Assembly (NCBI GenBank): GCA_035934555.1 | Contig: DASYXT010000128.1 | Coordinates: 62,001-126,000, forward strand | Reading direction: 5' to 3' | Length of the DNA: 64,000 nucleotides | Source of the DNA: DASYXT01 sp035934555 | Lineage (GTDB): Bacteria; Verrucomicrobiota; Verrucomicrobiia; Limisphaerales; UBA8199 | Shown: piece after piece, positions 45,774 to 55,857 of the stretch | How the letters are laid out: every line of letters begins with the position of its first letter | Position numbering within the stretch: the first letter of the stretch is position 1 | Program-made: the position numbers and the translations under genes | Notes under the pieces: generated by a model | What the model saw: the letters and a program-made list of their open reading frames with translations, nothing else | Database searches by the model: none | What the model was told of the DNA's origin: nothing

Positions 45774-47300
45774 TCAGGCCAGGATGGGCTCCACCACCTT
45801 GCCGGCCACATCGGTTAGCCTGAAGCGGCGGCCCTGGTGTTTAAAGGTGAGACGTTCATGGTCGATACCCAAAATGCGCAGGAGGGTGGCATGGAAATCG
45901 TGAACATGGACGGGATCCTTGACGATGTTATAGCCGAACTCGCAGGTCTCGCCAAACACCAGGCCAGGCTTCACGCCGCCACCCGCCAGCCAGGTGGTGA
46001 AGCACCGGGGGTGGTGGTCGCGGCCGTAATCGGTGCTGGTGAGCTTGCCTTGCGAATAGTTAGTGCGCCCGAACTCACCGCCCCAAACCACCAGCGTATC
46101 ATCGAGCAGCCCGCGCTGTTTCAAATCGGCAATCAACCCCGCACAGGCGCGGTCGGTTTCCCGGCACTGCACCGAGATGGCCTTGGGCAAGTTCCCGTGC
46201 TGGTCCCAGCCCTGATGATACAGTTGGATGAATTTCACGCCGCGCTCGGCGAGCCGCCGGGCAAGCAGACAATTGGCCGCGAAGGTCCCGGGCTTCTTTG
46301 CGTCCGGGCCATAGAGCTCGAACACACTTTCGGGTTCCCTCGAGGTATCCACCGCTTCGGGCACGGAGGTTTGGAGGCGGAACGCCATTTCGTACTGGTT
46401 AATGCGGGCATCGAGTTCCGGGTCGGCCAACTGGCTCTTCTCCAGCTCGTGCAGCTCGCGCAAGCGGTCGAGCAGCAAGCGGCGTGCCGCGCCGGAGATC
46501 CCTGCCGGATTGTCGAGGTACAGCACCGGCTCTTTGCCGGACCGGAATTGGACCCCCTGAAACTCGGACGGCAGGAACCCGCTGCCCCAAAGCCGAGAGT
46601 AAAGCGGCTGGTCCACCTTGCCCGGGGTGATGAGGACCACAAAGGCGGGCAGATTCTCATTGTCTGTCCCCAGGCCGTAGGTCAGCCACGAACCGAAACT
46701 GGGCCGGCCCGCCAGTTGCGAACCGGTCTGCATGAAGGTGATGGCCGGATCGTGATTGATGGCTTCGGTGTACATCGACCGCACGATGCAAAGCTCGTCA
46801 ACAATTCCGGCGGTATGCGGCAGCAACTCACTCACCCAGGCCCCATTCTTTCCGTGCTGTTGGAATTTGAACTGCGAACCCGCCAGCGGCAGCACCGATT
46901 GGTTGCCCGACATCCCGGTCAGCCGCTGCCCCATGCGCACCGAGTCGGGCAGGTTCTCGCCGTTGCGCTGATTCAGCAACGGCTTGTAGTCGAAGGTTTC
47001 CAACTGCGACGGGCCGCCGGCCATGAACAAATAAATCACCCGCTTGGCTTTGGGCGCGAAATGAGGTTCAGCCAGCACGCCACCATGCGCGGGGTAGGTC
47101 GCCCCCGCCGAACGCTGCGAGCTGAGCAGCCAGCCCAGAGCGATTCCCCCCAGGCCCAGGCCGAACCGGTTCAAAAAATGCCGACGGCTCAAACCCAAGG
47201 CCGGCATCGGTCCCGTGCACAATGGCAAACGGCGAGTGGTCTCTGGCACAGCGGGAAAATTCGGTGCGCTCAAGTTGGGGATGGGATTGCGTGGGTTCAT
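45774..47300 (-). CDS. DUF1501 protein (sulfatase-like fold, Tat-exported)
   Basis: 508 residues. A twin-arginine leader (LSRRHFLNRFGLGLGGIALG) near residue 37 indicates Tat export. DUF1501 hallmarks: RVIYLFMAGGPSQLETFDYK, LCIVRSMYTEAINHDPAITF, GKVDQPLYSRLWGSGFLPSE, QLYHQGWDQHGNLPKAI, LVVWGGEFGRTNYSQGKL and GRDHHPRCFTTWLAGGGVKP. The fold is related to alkaline phosphatase/sulfatase but substrates are not known. It overlaps the PSD1 gene by 4 nt; this pair recurs throughout Planctomycetes and Verrucomicrobia and is thought to work on polysaccharide breakdown in the periplasm. It ends tail to tail with the FGE-like gene. Confidence 0.95.
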   Translation of the reverse strand: MNPRNPIPNLSAPNFPAVPETTRRLPLCTGPMPALGLSRRHFLNRFGLGLGGIALGWLLSSQRSAGATYPAHGGVLAEPHFAPKAKRVIYLFMAGGPSQLETFDYKPLLNQRNGENLPDSVRMGQRLTGMSGNQSVLPLAGSQFKFQQHGKNGAWVSELLPHTAGIVDELCIVRSMYTEAINHDPAITFMQTGSQLAGRPSFGSWLTYGLGTDNENLPAFVVLITPGKVDQPLYSRLWGSGFLPSEFQGVQFRSGKEPVLYLDNPAGISGAARRLLLDRLRELHELEKSQLADPELDARINQYEMAFRLQTSVPEAVDTSREPESVFELYGPDAKKPGTFAANCLLARRLAERGVKFIQLYHQGWDQHGNLPKAISVQCRETDRACAGLIADLKQRGLLDDTLVVWGGEFGRTNYSQGKLTSTDYGRDHHPRCFTTWLAGGGVKPGLVFGETCEFGYNIVKDPVHVHDFHATLLRILGIDHERLTFKHQGRRFRLTDVAGKVVEPILA

Positions 47301-50300
47301 CGTTCGGTGACAAATTCGTCGAGATTAAACAGGGCGCTGGCGAGGACCGCAGTAGCCGCGACATTTACGCTGGGAAGGGCGGGGTCCGGCGGGCGCTCCC
47401 CATTTTTCAAATAGAGCTGCGCGGCCGCCGGGTCATTCTTGAACACCGTTAACTGCTCCCGGTACATTCGGCGAAGCACCTCCAACTCGCGCGGATTGGG
47501 CCGGCGTCCGGTCGCCAAGCGGAAGCCGCGCGTGATCTGGCCATCGACATCCGTGGGCGCCTGGCGTACGAGCTGTTCGGCTAACACTCGCGCGGCTTCC
47601 ACGAACTGCGGGTCGTTGAGCAGTACCAGCGCTTGCAGCGGTGTGGTGGTGGTTTCACGCCGGGCCGTGCAGACTTCGCGCGACGGCGCATCAAAGATCC
47701 GCATCGCCGGGGGAGGCGAAGTTCGCTTCCAAAAGGTGTAAAGCGACCGCCGGTAGAGATCTTCGCCTGTGGAACGCACGTAATGCGCGCCGGTGCCGGC
47801 TTCTTCCCAAAGGCCGTCCGGTTGATACGGGCGGACGCTCGGGCCCCCCAGCCGTGGCGAAAGCAGGCCGCTCACCGCCAGCGCGCTATCCCGGATTTCC
47901 TCCGCTTGCAGGCGGTGCTTTGGCCCCCGCGCCAGCAGATGATTTTCCGGGTCTTTAGCCAGCATCTCAGCCGTTGTTTCCGAGCTTTGCTGGTAGGCGG
48001 CGGACATCACGATCCGTTTGTGCAACGCTTTCAAATCCCAGCCGCTCTCCATAAAAGTTCGCGCCAGCCAATCCAGCAACTCCGGGTACGTCGGCAACTT
48101 GCCTTGCGTACCGAAATCTTCTTCGGTCTCGACCAGCCCTCGGCCAAAGTGAGTGCGCCAAACGCGGTTCACCGCGACTCGGGCGGTGAGCGGGTTGTTT
48201 TGCGAAACCACCCACTGAGCCAGGCCCAGCCGGTTGCGCGGCAGGTTATCGGCAAAAGGGAAAATCCTCTCGGGCACCCCGGGCAACACCTCTTCGCCTC
48301 GCGCATCATAAGCCCCTCGCTTCAAAAGAAAGGTCGGGCGCCGTTGCGGCATTTCACTCATCACCATGATCTCAGGCACCTCACCTATCAAACGGTTCTC
48401 TGCCTCGCGCAGGTTGCGCAGTTCGGCGACAGTTGATTGATAAGGCTCATCGACCCGGCGTGTGTACCAGGCGAGCACAGCCTCGCGCTCCGGTTGGCCG
48501 GCGGCGGCACCGGCAACCTCTTTTACCTCCCACAGTGTCAGCTCACGGTCGAAAACCTCAAATTCATCAATGCTGCCGTTCTTAAAGCCGGAATCCCGGA
48601 AGCGGGCTCCGAGCGTAAGCTCGATGCTGTCCGCTTCCGCATCGCCCCATTGTGTCCGGTGCAGAATATCTTTGAACAGGTGGTCCCGAACGATCTCGAC
48701 TGCGAGAGGTTCGCCGTTGAGGAAAAGGCGCAAGCCGGCGGCGCGGCTCGACCCATCGTAGGTTACCGCCAGGTGGGACCATCGGTTGAGCGGCAAACGA
48801 GTGCCGGCGCGTACTTTCAGCGCGTTGCCGGGCCAGAAGTGGATTAAGCCGAAGCTCGGCTTGCCGTCCTCGAGCAAAAACTCGTAACCGCGGCTGCCTG
48901 AGTCGGTCCAGGCGCGCGAACGGTGGAAAATCACCGCGCGTTCCTGCGTCTCCGTCGGTTTGAGCCACAGCGAAAAACTGAACGGAGTGGTTCGGTTAAA
49001 TACGCCGGCTCCTTTGCAAACCACCGAGTTGTCGCCGCTAAACTGCAGCGCCTTCCCGATTCGACCCTCTACCGGTGTCGGCGCGTCCACCAGCACGGCC
49101 GAGCGGTTAGTATTCACGCGATCCGAAGACGTGTCGTTCGCTATGGTATCGAACCCAAACGCGTCCACGGGCGCTGGTGCCGGGATTGTGAGGATCTGTG
49201 CGCCGGCCCACGCCGCGAATCGGATACGCGCCGCACGCGCCTCGGCGGCCAGCGCCGCTTCCTTTCTGTCGATCCGTGTTTGCAGCGCCTGGTGAGCGGC
49301 TTGCTGGCCGGGTCGATAAAGCAGCAGGGTGGGCCCGGGCGTCGCCCGTGTAAAATGGGAGTAAAGACCCGACTCGTCGATGTTGTTGAAGAAGGCCGAC
49401 ATCCGGTAGAAATCTTTCTGGCTGATGGGGTCGTATTTATGGTCATGGCACCGCGCGCAGCCAATGGTCAAACCCAAAAAGGCCGTCCCGGCGGTAGCCA
49501 CCCGGTCCGCCACGTATTCCACGCGGAATTCCTCCTCCACGCTGCCTCCTTCATTGGTCTGGCGGTGCAGCCGGTTAAAGGCTGTGGCCAGAACCTGGTC
49601 GCGCGTGGCGCCCGGCAAAAGATCGCCCGCCAATTGCCAGGTTATGAACTGATCATAGGGAAGGTTCTCGTTGAACGCCCGAATGACCCAATCACGCCAG
49701 GGCGACATGTCGCGTTCGAGGTCATTTTGGTACCCGTAGGTGTCGGCAAAACGCGCCAGGTCCAACCACTGCCGCGCCTGCTGCTCCCCATAAGCGGGAG
49801 AGGCCAGCATTTGGTCCACCACCCGTTCATAAGCGTCCGGCGACTTGTCGGCAAGAAAAGCGTCGATTTCCCCCAGACTGGGCGGCAAACCGCGCAAATC
49901 AAAACTCAGCCGCCGGATCAATGTTTCGCGGCCAGCAGGCGCAGCGGGCTGCCATCCCTCCCGCCGGAGTCGGGCGCCGACGAATGCATCGATGGGATTA
50001 TGAGAACCGCCGAAGAACGCGCCTTTCGGCACCACCACCTTGCCGACCGGAATAAAGGCCCAGTGCGGCTTGTATTCCGCGCCTTGTTTCACCCATTGCT
50101 GGAGCAGCCGCTTTTCTTCGTCCGTCAGGGTGAGTTTACTGTCTGGCGGAGGCATGCGATCATCCTCGTTGGTAGCGGCAATGCGCCAGCAGAGCTGGCT
50201 GAGTTCGGGATGATGCGGCACAATGGCCGCCTCGCGCGTCTCCGGGACGCGCACCGCATAGGCGCTCTCGGGCAAATCCAGCCGCAATTTGCCTTTCCGC

Positions 50301-50500
50301 GCCTTTTCATCCGCGCCGTGGCATTTAAAGCAGTGGTCAGCGAGCACGGGCCGGATCTGGAAGCTGAAATCGATTTTCGCCTCCGTCGCGACGGCCGGCC
50401 GCGAACCCAGCCATCCCCACGCGGCGGTGGCCGCACTGCAGACCAGCAACCGGCCGGCTGCCTGCCACCAGGGCGAGAGTTGTTTAGCTCTGCTGCTCAA
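47297..50500 (-). CDS. PSD1 protein: c-type cytochrome, DUF1549, LamG and DUF1553
   Basis: 1067 residues. A signal segment (about 12-37) precedes a single haem-c site at C57-C60-H61 (PVLADHCFKCHGADEKARKG). Then DUF1549 (about 155-400, IDAFVGARLRREGWQP, RLSFDLRGLPPSLGEIDAFL, ARQWLDLARFADTYGYQND, FLGLTIGCARCHDHKYDPIS, which adds a second CXXCH), an inserted LamG sandwich (about 470-680, GRIGKALQFSGDNSVVCKG, RWSHLAVTYDG) and DUF1553 (about 760-1040, LARWVVSQNNPLTARVAVNR-like, MESGWDLKALHKRIVMSAAY, LLNDPQFVEAARVLAEQL). Partner of the overlapping DUF1501 gene. It probably acts in periplasmic oxidation linked to glycan degradation; this role is inferred from family distribution. Confidence 0.93.
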   Translation of the reverse strand: MSSRAKQLSPWWQAAGRLLVCSAATAAWGWLGSRPAVATEAKIDFSFQIRPVLADHCFKCHGADEKARKGKLRLDLPESAYAVRVPETREAAIVPHHPELSQLCWRIAATNEDDRMPPPDSKLTLTDEEKRLLQQWVKQGAEYKPHWAFIPVGKVVVPKGAFFGGSHNPIDAFVGARLRREGWQPAAPAGRETLIRRLSFDLRGLPPSLGEIDAFLADKSPDAYERVVDQMLASPAYGEQQARQWLDLARFADTYGYQNDLERDMSPWRDWVIRAFNENLPYDQFITWQLAGDLLPGATRDQVLATAFNRLHRQTNEGGSVEEEFRVEYVADRVATAGTAFLGLTIGCARCHDHKYDPISQKDFYRMSAFFNNIDESGLYSHFTRATPGPTLLLYRPGQQAAHQALQTRIDRKEAALAAEARAARIRFAAWAGAQILTIPAPAPVDAFGFDTIANDTSSDRVNTNRSAVLVDAPTPVEGRIGKALQFSGDNSVVCKGAGVFNRTTPFSFSLWLKPTETQERAVIFHRSRAWTDSGSRGYEFLLEDGKPSFGLIHFWPGNALKVRAGTRLPLNRWSHLAVTYDGSSRAAGLRLFLNGEPLAVEIVRDHLFKDILHRTQWGDAEADSIELTLGARFRDSGFKNGSIDEFEVFDRELTLWEVKEVAGAAAGQPEREAVLAWYTRRVDEPYQSTVAELRNLREAENRLIGEVPEIMVMSEMPQRRPTFLLKRGAYDARGEEVLPGVPERIFPFADNLPRNRLGLAQWVVSQNNPLTARVAVNRVWRTHFGRGLVETEEDFGTQGKLPTYPELLDWLARTFMESGWDLKALHKRIVMSAAYQQSSETTAEMLAKDPENHLLARGPKHRLQAEEIRDSALAVSGLLSPRLGGPSVRPYQPDGLWEEAGTGAHYVRSTGEDLYRRSLYTFWKRTSPPPAMRIFDAPSREVCTARRETTTTPLQALVLLNDPQFVEAARVLAEQLVRQAPTDVDGQITRGFRLATGRRPNPRELEVLRRMYREQLTVFKNDPAAAQLYLKNGERPPDPALPSVNVAATAVLASALFNLDEFVTER

Positions 50501-51135
50501 TGCGATAAGGTTAACTCTACTCGCGGCGCCGCATTTGACAAGACGCGGGCGGTTACACCTTAATCCGCTAATCAGTCATTTTCAGGGTAACACGCCTGGC
50601 ATTGCCTTGGCATGCCTTGCCTGATGCCCTCCCAGTCTCTTGGCACGGGCGGCACGGGGCACCCTTAGCTTACGTTCGCATCCAGGACCGCCGCCGCAAT
50701 AGGCTTACGCCACGCCAGCGCCCCGCTACCGCCCCGCTTCAAATGCCTCAGCCCCCTGTCTGCGGGATGCTGGGACGGATGCAAAATCAAAATCCCTCGG
50801 TTTTACCGCCCTTGGGACGATGGGACGCTTGTCCACCCCCAAAGCCACCCCCAAAGCCCCCTCGCCCCTCCGGTTCGATGTCCAAGGTCGCTGTCCTGCC
50901 TTCCCTTTGTTCGAGCTTCGAGCATCTATTCAATAGCCGTCCGCTGCGCGCTCCTTCTACCCACCCTGAGCAAAACACGCCACGCTCCGCACCGCTTTCC
51001 CCGCTTGTACGCCCGGAAAACCGCTCGGCAAGAGTCCTGCTCATCTGCGCTGGAGACGGCCCCCGTTGGCGGGCAGCTCGGGAGGTTTTTAACTCGGTAA
51101 CCCCGGCTGGCCTAAAGCGAGAGGCGATCAAATCT
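50501..51135. other. 635-bp non-coding stretch with short C-rich direct repeats
   Basis: Between the divergent PSD1 and HAD genes. The plus frame stays open into the HAD gene but the composition is Pro/Arg-rich and meaningless, so I treat it as non-coding. CCCCCAAAGCC is repeated twice in tandem near 50835-50860. No tRNA, terminator or promoter could be supported. Confidence 0.5.
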
Positions 51136-52056
51136 ATGAGAACAGGTTATCTGATCGACATGGACGGCGTGATTTACCGCGAGAATCAATTGATTCCCAG
51201 CGCCAGGGAGTTCGTCCGCGCGCTCATCCAGGCCGGCGCGCCCTTTTTGTTCCTGACCAATAACTCGGCGCCCACCCCCGAGGACCTCTCCGTGCGCCTC
51301 GGCCACCTCGGCATCCCGGGACTTTCACCGCGCCATTTTTACACCTCCGCCCTCAACACCGCCGATTTTCTCAGCGAAACTCATCCCGCCTGCACCGCGT
51401 TTGTGATTGGCGAAGGGGGTCTGCTGACTGCGCTGCACGAGCGCAAAATCCCCAGCGACGCCATGCATCCCAGCTACGTTGTGGTGGGCGAAGGGGCGGT
51501 CTCCTTGGAGAAGTTGGCCAAGGCGCATGCGTTGATCGAACACGGGGCGCGGCTCCTGGCGACCAATCCCGATAACTGGTGCCCGGTTTCGGCTGAGCAA
51601 ACTCGGCCGGGCGCCGGCGCGACGGCCGCCTTTCTCGAAGCCAGCACCGGCCGGCGCGCCTATTTCCTGGGCAAACCCAACGGCTATATGTTCCACCGCG
51701 CCGGCCGCAAGCTGCTCGAGATCGCCGGCGGTATCCCACCCGACCAGGTGGTCGTCATCGGCGATACGATGGAAACCGACATCCGTGGCGCAATCGAAGC
51801 CGGCCTGCAGGCCTACCTCGTCTTAACCGGCTCGACCCGCATCGAGAGCCTCGCCGATTACGTCTATCAACCGACGCGCGTCCTGCGCAGCGTCGCGGAC
51901 CTGGTCGAGGAATTGAATTCAGGCAAACCTTCCAGCCGGCTGGACAGCCCGGTGTATGTGCAGCCGAAAACCATCGTGGCGCGATACGGTCAACGCCATC
52001 AAACCGACGCCGAGCATGTCACCAAACCGCGCCCCCGCGCGCCCATGGCCAGGTAG
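51136..52056 (+). CDS. HAD-IIA hydrolase (NagD-like phosphatase)
   Basis: 306 residues from ATG 51136, chosen because the HAD motif then sits at the N-terminus; the longer open frame before it has no family signal. Motif I is GYLIDMDGVIYRENQLIPSA with the nucleophile Asp, motif II FLFLTNNSAPTPEDLSVRLG, the C2-type cap follows, the lysine is in RAYFLGKPNGYMFHRAG and motif IV is VVVIGDTMETDIRGAIEAGL. NagD-like enzymes dephosphorylate small metabolites such as nucleotides or sugar phosphates. The last 40 residues are basic and not conserved. It is convergent with the GH106 gene, 49 bp away. Confidence 0.9.
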   Translation: MRTGYLIDMDGVIYRENQLIPSAREFVRALIQAGAPFLFLTNNSAPTPEDLSVRLGHLGIPGLSPRHFYTSALNTADFLSETHPACTAFVIGEGGLLTALHERKIPSDAMHPSYVVVGEGAVSLEKLAKAHALIEHGARLLATNPDNWCPVSAEQTRPGAGATAAFLEASTGRRAYFLGKPNGYMFHRAGRKLLEIAGGIPPDQVVVIGDTMETDIRGAIEAGLQAYLVLTGSTRIESLADYVYQPTRVLRSVADLVEELNSGKPSSRLDSPVYVQPKTIVARYGQRHQTDAEHVTKPRPRAPMAR

Positions 52057-52104
52057 CGCAGGGATGCTGTTAGAAAACTTTTCGATTATCGCGCTCTCGG
52101 CGAT

Positions 52105-55100
52105 CTACCGCGCGAGTGTCACTTCCCGCGCCGCGCTAATCGTCACCGGCCCGAGCAAACCCGACGTTTGCAAAGGCGAATCCTTTTTCCATAGCCGCCA
52201 ACTCGTGAACGTGAAGCGGCCGGTCGGACTCGGCTCAGTCGTGCTCAACCAGGCGGGCCAGGCCTTCAATGTGCCGTTTGCGTTGCGCTCGCTATCGTCG
52301 GGCAGTTGCTCATCGCCGATCATCCGGTTGATCCACAAATTGACCACCGTGATTTCCAAATGATTCTCACCCGCTTGCAGTGCGCCGGTGATCTCTACGG
52401 CATACGGCGCTTTCCACAACGTGCCGAGGTCGTGCCCGTTGAGTTTGACGCGCGCCATCACCGCTACCGAGCCGAGATCGAGGAACTGGCGCAAACCTTC
52501 GCCACGCAAGCCAGCGGGATCAAAGGTCTTGCGGTAGGTGGCCGAACCGCTGAAGTACTTCACGCCCTCGAGCTCACTTTTTGACCAATCCGCTAGAGCC
52601 GGCATGGTGATTTCCGACGGTGCGCCGCGACCCGGCTCGAATTGAACCTGCCAGGGACCGGAGACCGTCTCCGCGGCGGGCAGAGCTGGAATGCTAAGCG
52701 TGCGCCTCTGGCCTGAATTCCAACGTACCTGGTAAGTGCCCGCTGCGAACGCCACCGCGCGTGCCCTCCCCGCCGGATCTGCCGTCAACACCAGCGCGGG
52801 CCGCTCCGCCATCCCCTGCTCCGCCTTGGGAAACACACTTGCGCCGGCGTCGAGCACGTCCGCGATAGCGCCCTCTCCGGAACGCACTTCACCATGCCGG
52901 AACACAATGAACTTCGACCCCGCCGGCTCAAAGGCCAGCGGCATGACGGTGCGTCCGTCCTTTGCCTCATAAACGATAGCCTGCTCGATTCGACCGGTCA
53001 TCGGGTCCCAAAGCTCCGGCCGCTTTCCCTCGACCCGAAACGTGCACATCGACTGCAGCCAATTGGTCTGGCTGTTCGCGACGAAATAAATATCGATATC
53101 CCCTTCCCGACGATGGATAAATCGCAAGCCCGGGTCCGCTTGGAAATCCGGCGCGATGCCCATGTGTTTGAGCACGCCGGTGACAGCCTGAAAATCAGGA
53201 TACACGTAAGGCACGTCGATCGCTTTATCCAGCTCACCCCAGGGTTGCATGCCCAATGGCCCGAGCACTTTGGCTGCTTTCCATTCCGCATTGAGGCTCG
53301 GTTCCGTACGCCAATCCGCGCTGACCTTCGTTGCGCTTTGCCACTGCTGGTCGGTGTTGAACTGGAGGTCGTGGCCGTCTTCGAGACCGACGCGCAGGGC
53401 TCCGATGACTCCCGCCGGATTCGGATAATCGGCGGCGTTAATGGCCGTGACGGCCAGCACGTTCGTGCCCACATGCAGCAACGGCCGAATGTCGAAAGAG
53501 TAGGTTTGGTTGAAGTTGTCGCCCGTCCCGGCCGCGCGGCCGTTTACCCAAAGCTCAAACGAATTATCGACCGTGAGCACGAGCTGCGCGGAAACCGGAG
53601 CAGCCGGCAGCTCGACCACTCGGCGGAAGTATCGCGTGCCGGGCGGCGCGGACACAGCGGGATTGCCCTCCGGATACGAAATCCATTGGGCGGCTTGCAA
53701 TGGACTCTTGCGAGCGGGCGTAGCCTGGCGGGTCTCCAGGCTTTGGTCCCAAATGACGTGAGAAGCGAGTTTCCCGGAACTGCCGCTTGAGGCCCACAAC
53801 TTGCCCGTCAGCTTCGCGATTTCCTGATCGCATTGCGGGTAGCCGGACAGGCTGGGAGATTGGCGCGGAGGCGGCCCAATGACCGTCGCCCCAGCCTGGA
53901 CAAGCTTCTGAATGCCGTGCAAAAGGCGAGGGGTCATCGTACCGACCTGCGGCAGCACCAGGACGCGGTAGCTCATGCCGTCAGGCAACACGATCCTGCC
54001 ATCCTTCACCCGCATCCGGGTCAGCAGAACCTCGGGCGAGCAGCCGTCGAAATTGTAGCGGGGCCGGTCGGGAGTATTGCCGCTGCGCCAGGACATGGTA
54101 GGGGTGAACCGGCGCGGCGAACCCTCGGGCTCGAGAAAGCAGATGTCGGCGACGAATAAGCCTTGGCGCAGCAGGTACTGGCAACGCGCCAGGTACTCGT
54201 GCCAGGCCGCCGCTTGTTCCCACCAGGTTTCGGTTCGCTCGTAATGCAATCCCCACGGCCCCATTGACATTCCCGGCGGCCGATTCAGCCACGGTTGCAG
54301 CGCATAACGATGGAAAACAAAACGGTTGATCCCTTCACAAAATGCCCAATCACCCAGGGTTTTAATCGCGCCCGGATACAACTGCCATTTCTCGCCGTCG
54401 GTCGCGGTAAACGCCTCGGCCCCCAGAATGCGCTTACCATAGACGTGCGCCGCCGAGGACATTTCCACGCAACTGTAGCTCGTGTTGTAGCCCCAGGACC
54501 AAAACTCGGCCATGGGTTCATCGGCTTGGCCAGCGTAGCTCAGGTCGTCGCACGGCGTGCCGTCATACGCTTCGATGGAGAGCCGCATGCCCTGTTGATT
54601 GGCCAGGCGGCGGAACTCCCCCGCGTAATTGCGCACCAGCAAATCAGAAACCGTTTGCCGCACATCCCAGAGGAACCGCTCCGAAACCTCGGCGCTATCC
54701 ACCACCGTGCCCGTGAGCACCGGCAGCAACAGCAACGGGTCGTAGCCCCTCAGCCGCTCGAAGTCCTCGCGGAAGCGCGGTGTCCAGTTTTGCGAGCCGG
54801 TTTCCCAACTATCAATATGGGTTGAAACCAGCGTGTGCCCGGCGAGCGGTTTGGAATCGGCAATCAGTTTACCCATCAAATTATCGAACATCACATCCGT
54901 CGCCGCGCGGCTCAATTTGTCTGACTCCAGGCCGCGCCCCGGTTCCGGCGCCGGATGATTGTCCTTTCCCGTCGTCGTATGCCCAAGTCGCAGAATGGTC
55001 CATTTCCCGGCTGGCACGGTCCACGCGAACTGGCCATTGGTGCCACACTGCGCGGTCAACACCTGGATGCTTCGCCGTGGCACAGTTTGCTCGGCAGGAA

Positions 55101-55761
55101 TCGCCTCGTATTGGTCGGTCACCTTGAGATGCTCGGGTGTGAACGCGGCTTTTCCTTCTAACTTTTCGAGCCTCGCTCCGGCGGCGGGCGTTGGAAACGC
55201 CAGCACTGCGATATCGCGATAATAATTCGAGACCGTCTGGGGCTGAGCCAGCACGCCCTCAAAATGCGACGGCCCTTCTACGTTGGTCTGCGACCACACC
55301 ACCTTTTGCATCGCCAACTCGGGTGTGATCCACGGTCCTCCGCTGCCGCACCAGCCGGCGTCATTGTTCATATTGACTTCCAGCCCGAGCCGGTGGGCTT
55401 CGGCGCAAACGTGCTGAAACAAGCCGCGCCACTGAGGCGAACCAAAATCAGCCGGGCCTTTGGGCGCGCCCTGATCGACTTCCATGATCAACACGCCGCC
55501 AATGCCGACCCGCTGCATTGCTTCCAGGTCTGCGGTAATACCGTTGCTATTGATATTGCCGTTCAGCCAAAACCAATAAACCCACGGACGCGCGGCGGGC
55601 GGCGGGTGAACGAAATTGTCCTCCAACGCGGAACTGCCCAGCACCGGTTGCGTCATGAGCAGCGCAGCGACAACCGAGAGCAAGCCGAAGGTTTGAGATT
55701 TGGGCAGACGGCGGAGTGGTCGATGATCGCGGTGACTTGTGGGTGGGGAGGTGGTTTTCAT
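52105..55761 (-). CDS. Glycoside hydrolase family 106-like, alpha-L-rhamnosidase type
   Basis: 1218 residues from ATG 55761, which puts the signal peptide (TFGLLSVVAALLMTQPVLGS) near the start; a TTG further upstream is less likely. GH106 features: PPAARPWVYWFWLNGNINSN, ADLEAMQRVGIGGVLIMEVD, HRLGLEVNMNNDAGWCGSGG, VSTHIDSWETGSQNWTPRFR and YDGTPCDDLSYAGQADEPMA with candidate acidic residues. Several beta-sandwiches follow, including a galactose-binding-like C-terminus (FLDLGSVAVMARVKLNGHDL). These enzymes remove rhamnose from rhamnogalacturonan and similar polymers outside the cytoplasm. No transporter adjoins. Rhamnosidase specificity is inferred from the family. Confidence 0.87.
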   Translation of the reverse strand: MKTTSPPTSHRDHRPLRRLPKSQTFGLLSVVAALLMTQPVLGSSALEDNFVHPPPAARPWVYWFWLNGNINSNGITADLEAMQRVGIGGVLIMEVDQGAPKGPADFGSPQWRGLFQHVCAEAHRLGLEVNMNNDAGWCGSGGPWITPELAMQKVVWSQTNVEGPSHFEGVLAQPQTVSNYYRDIAVLAFPTPAAGARLEKLEGKAAFTPEHLKVTDQYEAIPAEQTVPRRSIQVLTAQCGTNGQFAWTVPAGKWTILRLGHTTTGKDNHPAPEPGRGLESDKLSRAATDVMFDNLMGKLIADSKPLAGHTLVSTHIDSWETGSQNWTPRFREDFERLRGYDPLLLLPVLTGTVVDSAEVSERFLWDVRQTVSDLLVRNYAGEFRRLANQQGMRLSIEAYDGTPCDDLSYAGQADEPMAEFWSWGYNTSYSCVEMSSAAHVYGKRILGAEAFTATDGEKWQLYPGAIKTLGDWAFCEGINRFVFHRYALQPWLNRPPGMSMGPWGLHYERTETWWEQAAAWHEYLARCQYLLRQGLFVADICFLEPEGSPRRFTPTMSWRSGNTPDRPRYNFDGCSPEVLLTRMRVKDGRIVLPDGMSYRVLVLPQVGTMTPRLLHGIQKLVQAGATVIGPPPRQSPSLSGYPQCDQEIAKLTGKLWASSGSSGKLASHVIWDQSLETRQATPARKSPLQAAQWISYPEGNPAVSAPPGTRYFRRVVELPAAPVSAQLVLTVDNSFELWVNGRAAGTGDNFNQTYSFDIRPLLHVGTNVLAVTAINAADYPNPAGVIGALRVGLEDGHDLQFNTDQQWQSATKVSADWRTEPSLNAEWKAAKVLGPLGMQPWGELDKAIDVPYVYPDFQAVTGVLKHMGIAPDFQADPGLRFIHRREGDIDIYFVANSQTNWLQSMCTFRVEGKRPELWDPMTGRIEQAIVYEAKDGRTVMPLAFEPAGSKFIVFRHGEVRSGEGAIADVLDAGASVFPKAEQGMAERPALVLTADPAGRARAVAFAAGTYQVRWNSGQRRTLSIPALPAAETVSGPWQVQFEPGRGAPSEITMPALADWSKSELEGVKYFSGSATYRKTFDPAGLRGEGLRQFLDLGSVAVMARVKLNGHDLGTLWKAPYAVEITGALQAGENHLEITVVNLWINRMIGDEQLPDDSERNANGTLKAWPAWLSTTEPSPTGRFTFTSWRLWKKDSPLQTSGLLGPVTISAAREVTLAR

Positions 55762-55857
55762 AAGGCGTTGGCCGCCGCCAAACAAACAAATCGCTCACCC
55801 GCCGTCAAGGAAACCGCGAGTTCGTGAAATGTACAGCGAAGCGCGCGCGTCCGGCCG

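Noticed and set aside
45837..47414. 525-codon plus-strand frame over the DUF1501 gene
   Set aside because: Exact antisense of a conserved DUF1501 protein; high GC makes such mirrors long.
48923..50563. 546-codon plus-strand frame over PSD1
   Set aside because: Antisense of the DUF1549 and haem region; no motif of its own.
50602..51135. Longer start for the HAD hydrolase
   Set aside because: The added 178 residues are low-complexity and HAD-IIA proteins begin just before motif I.
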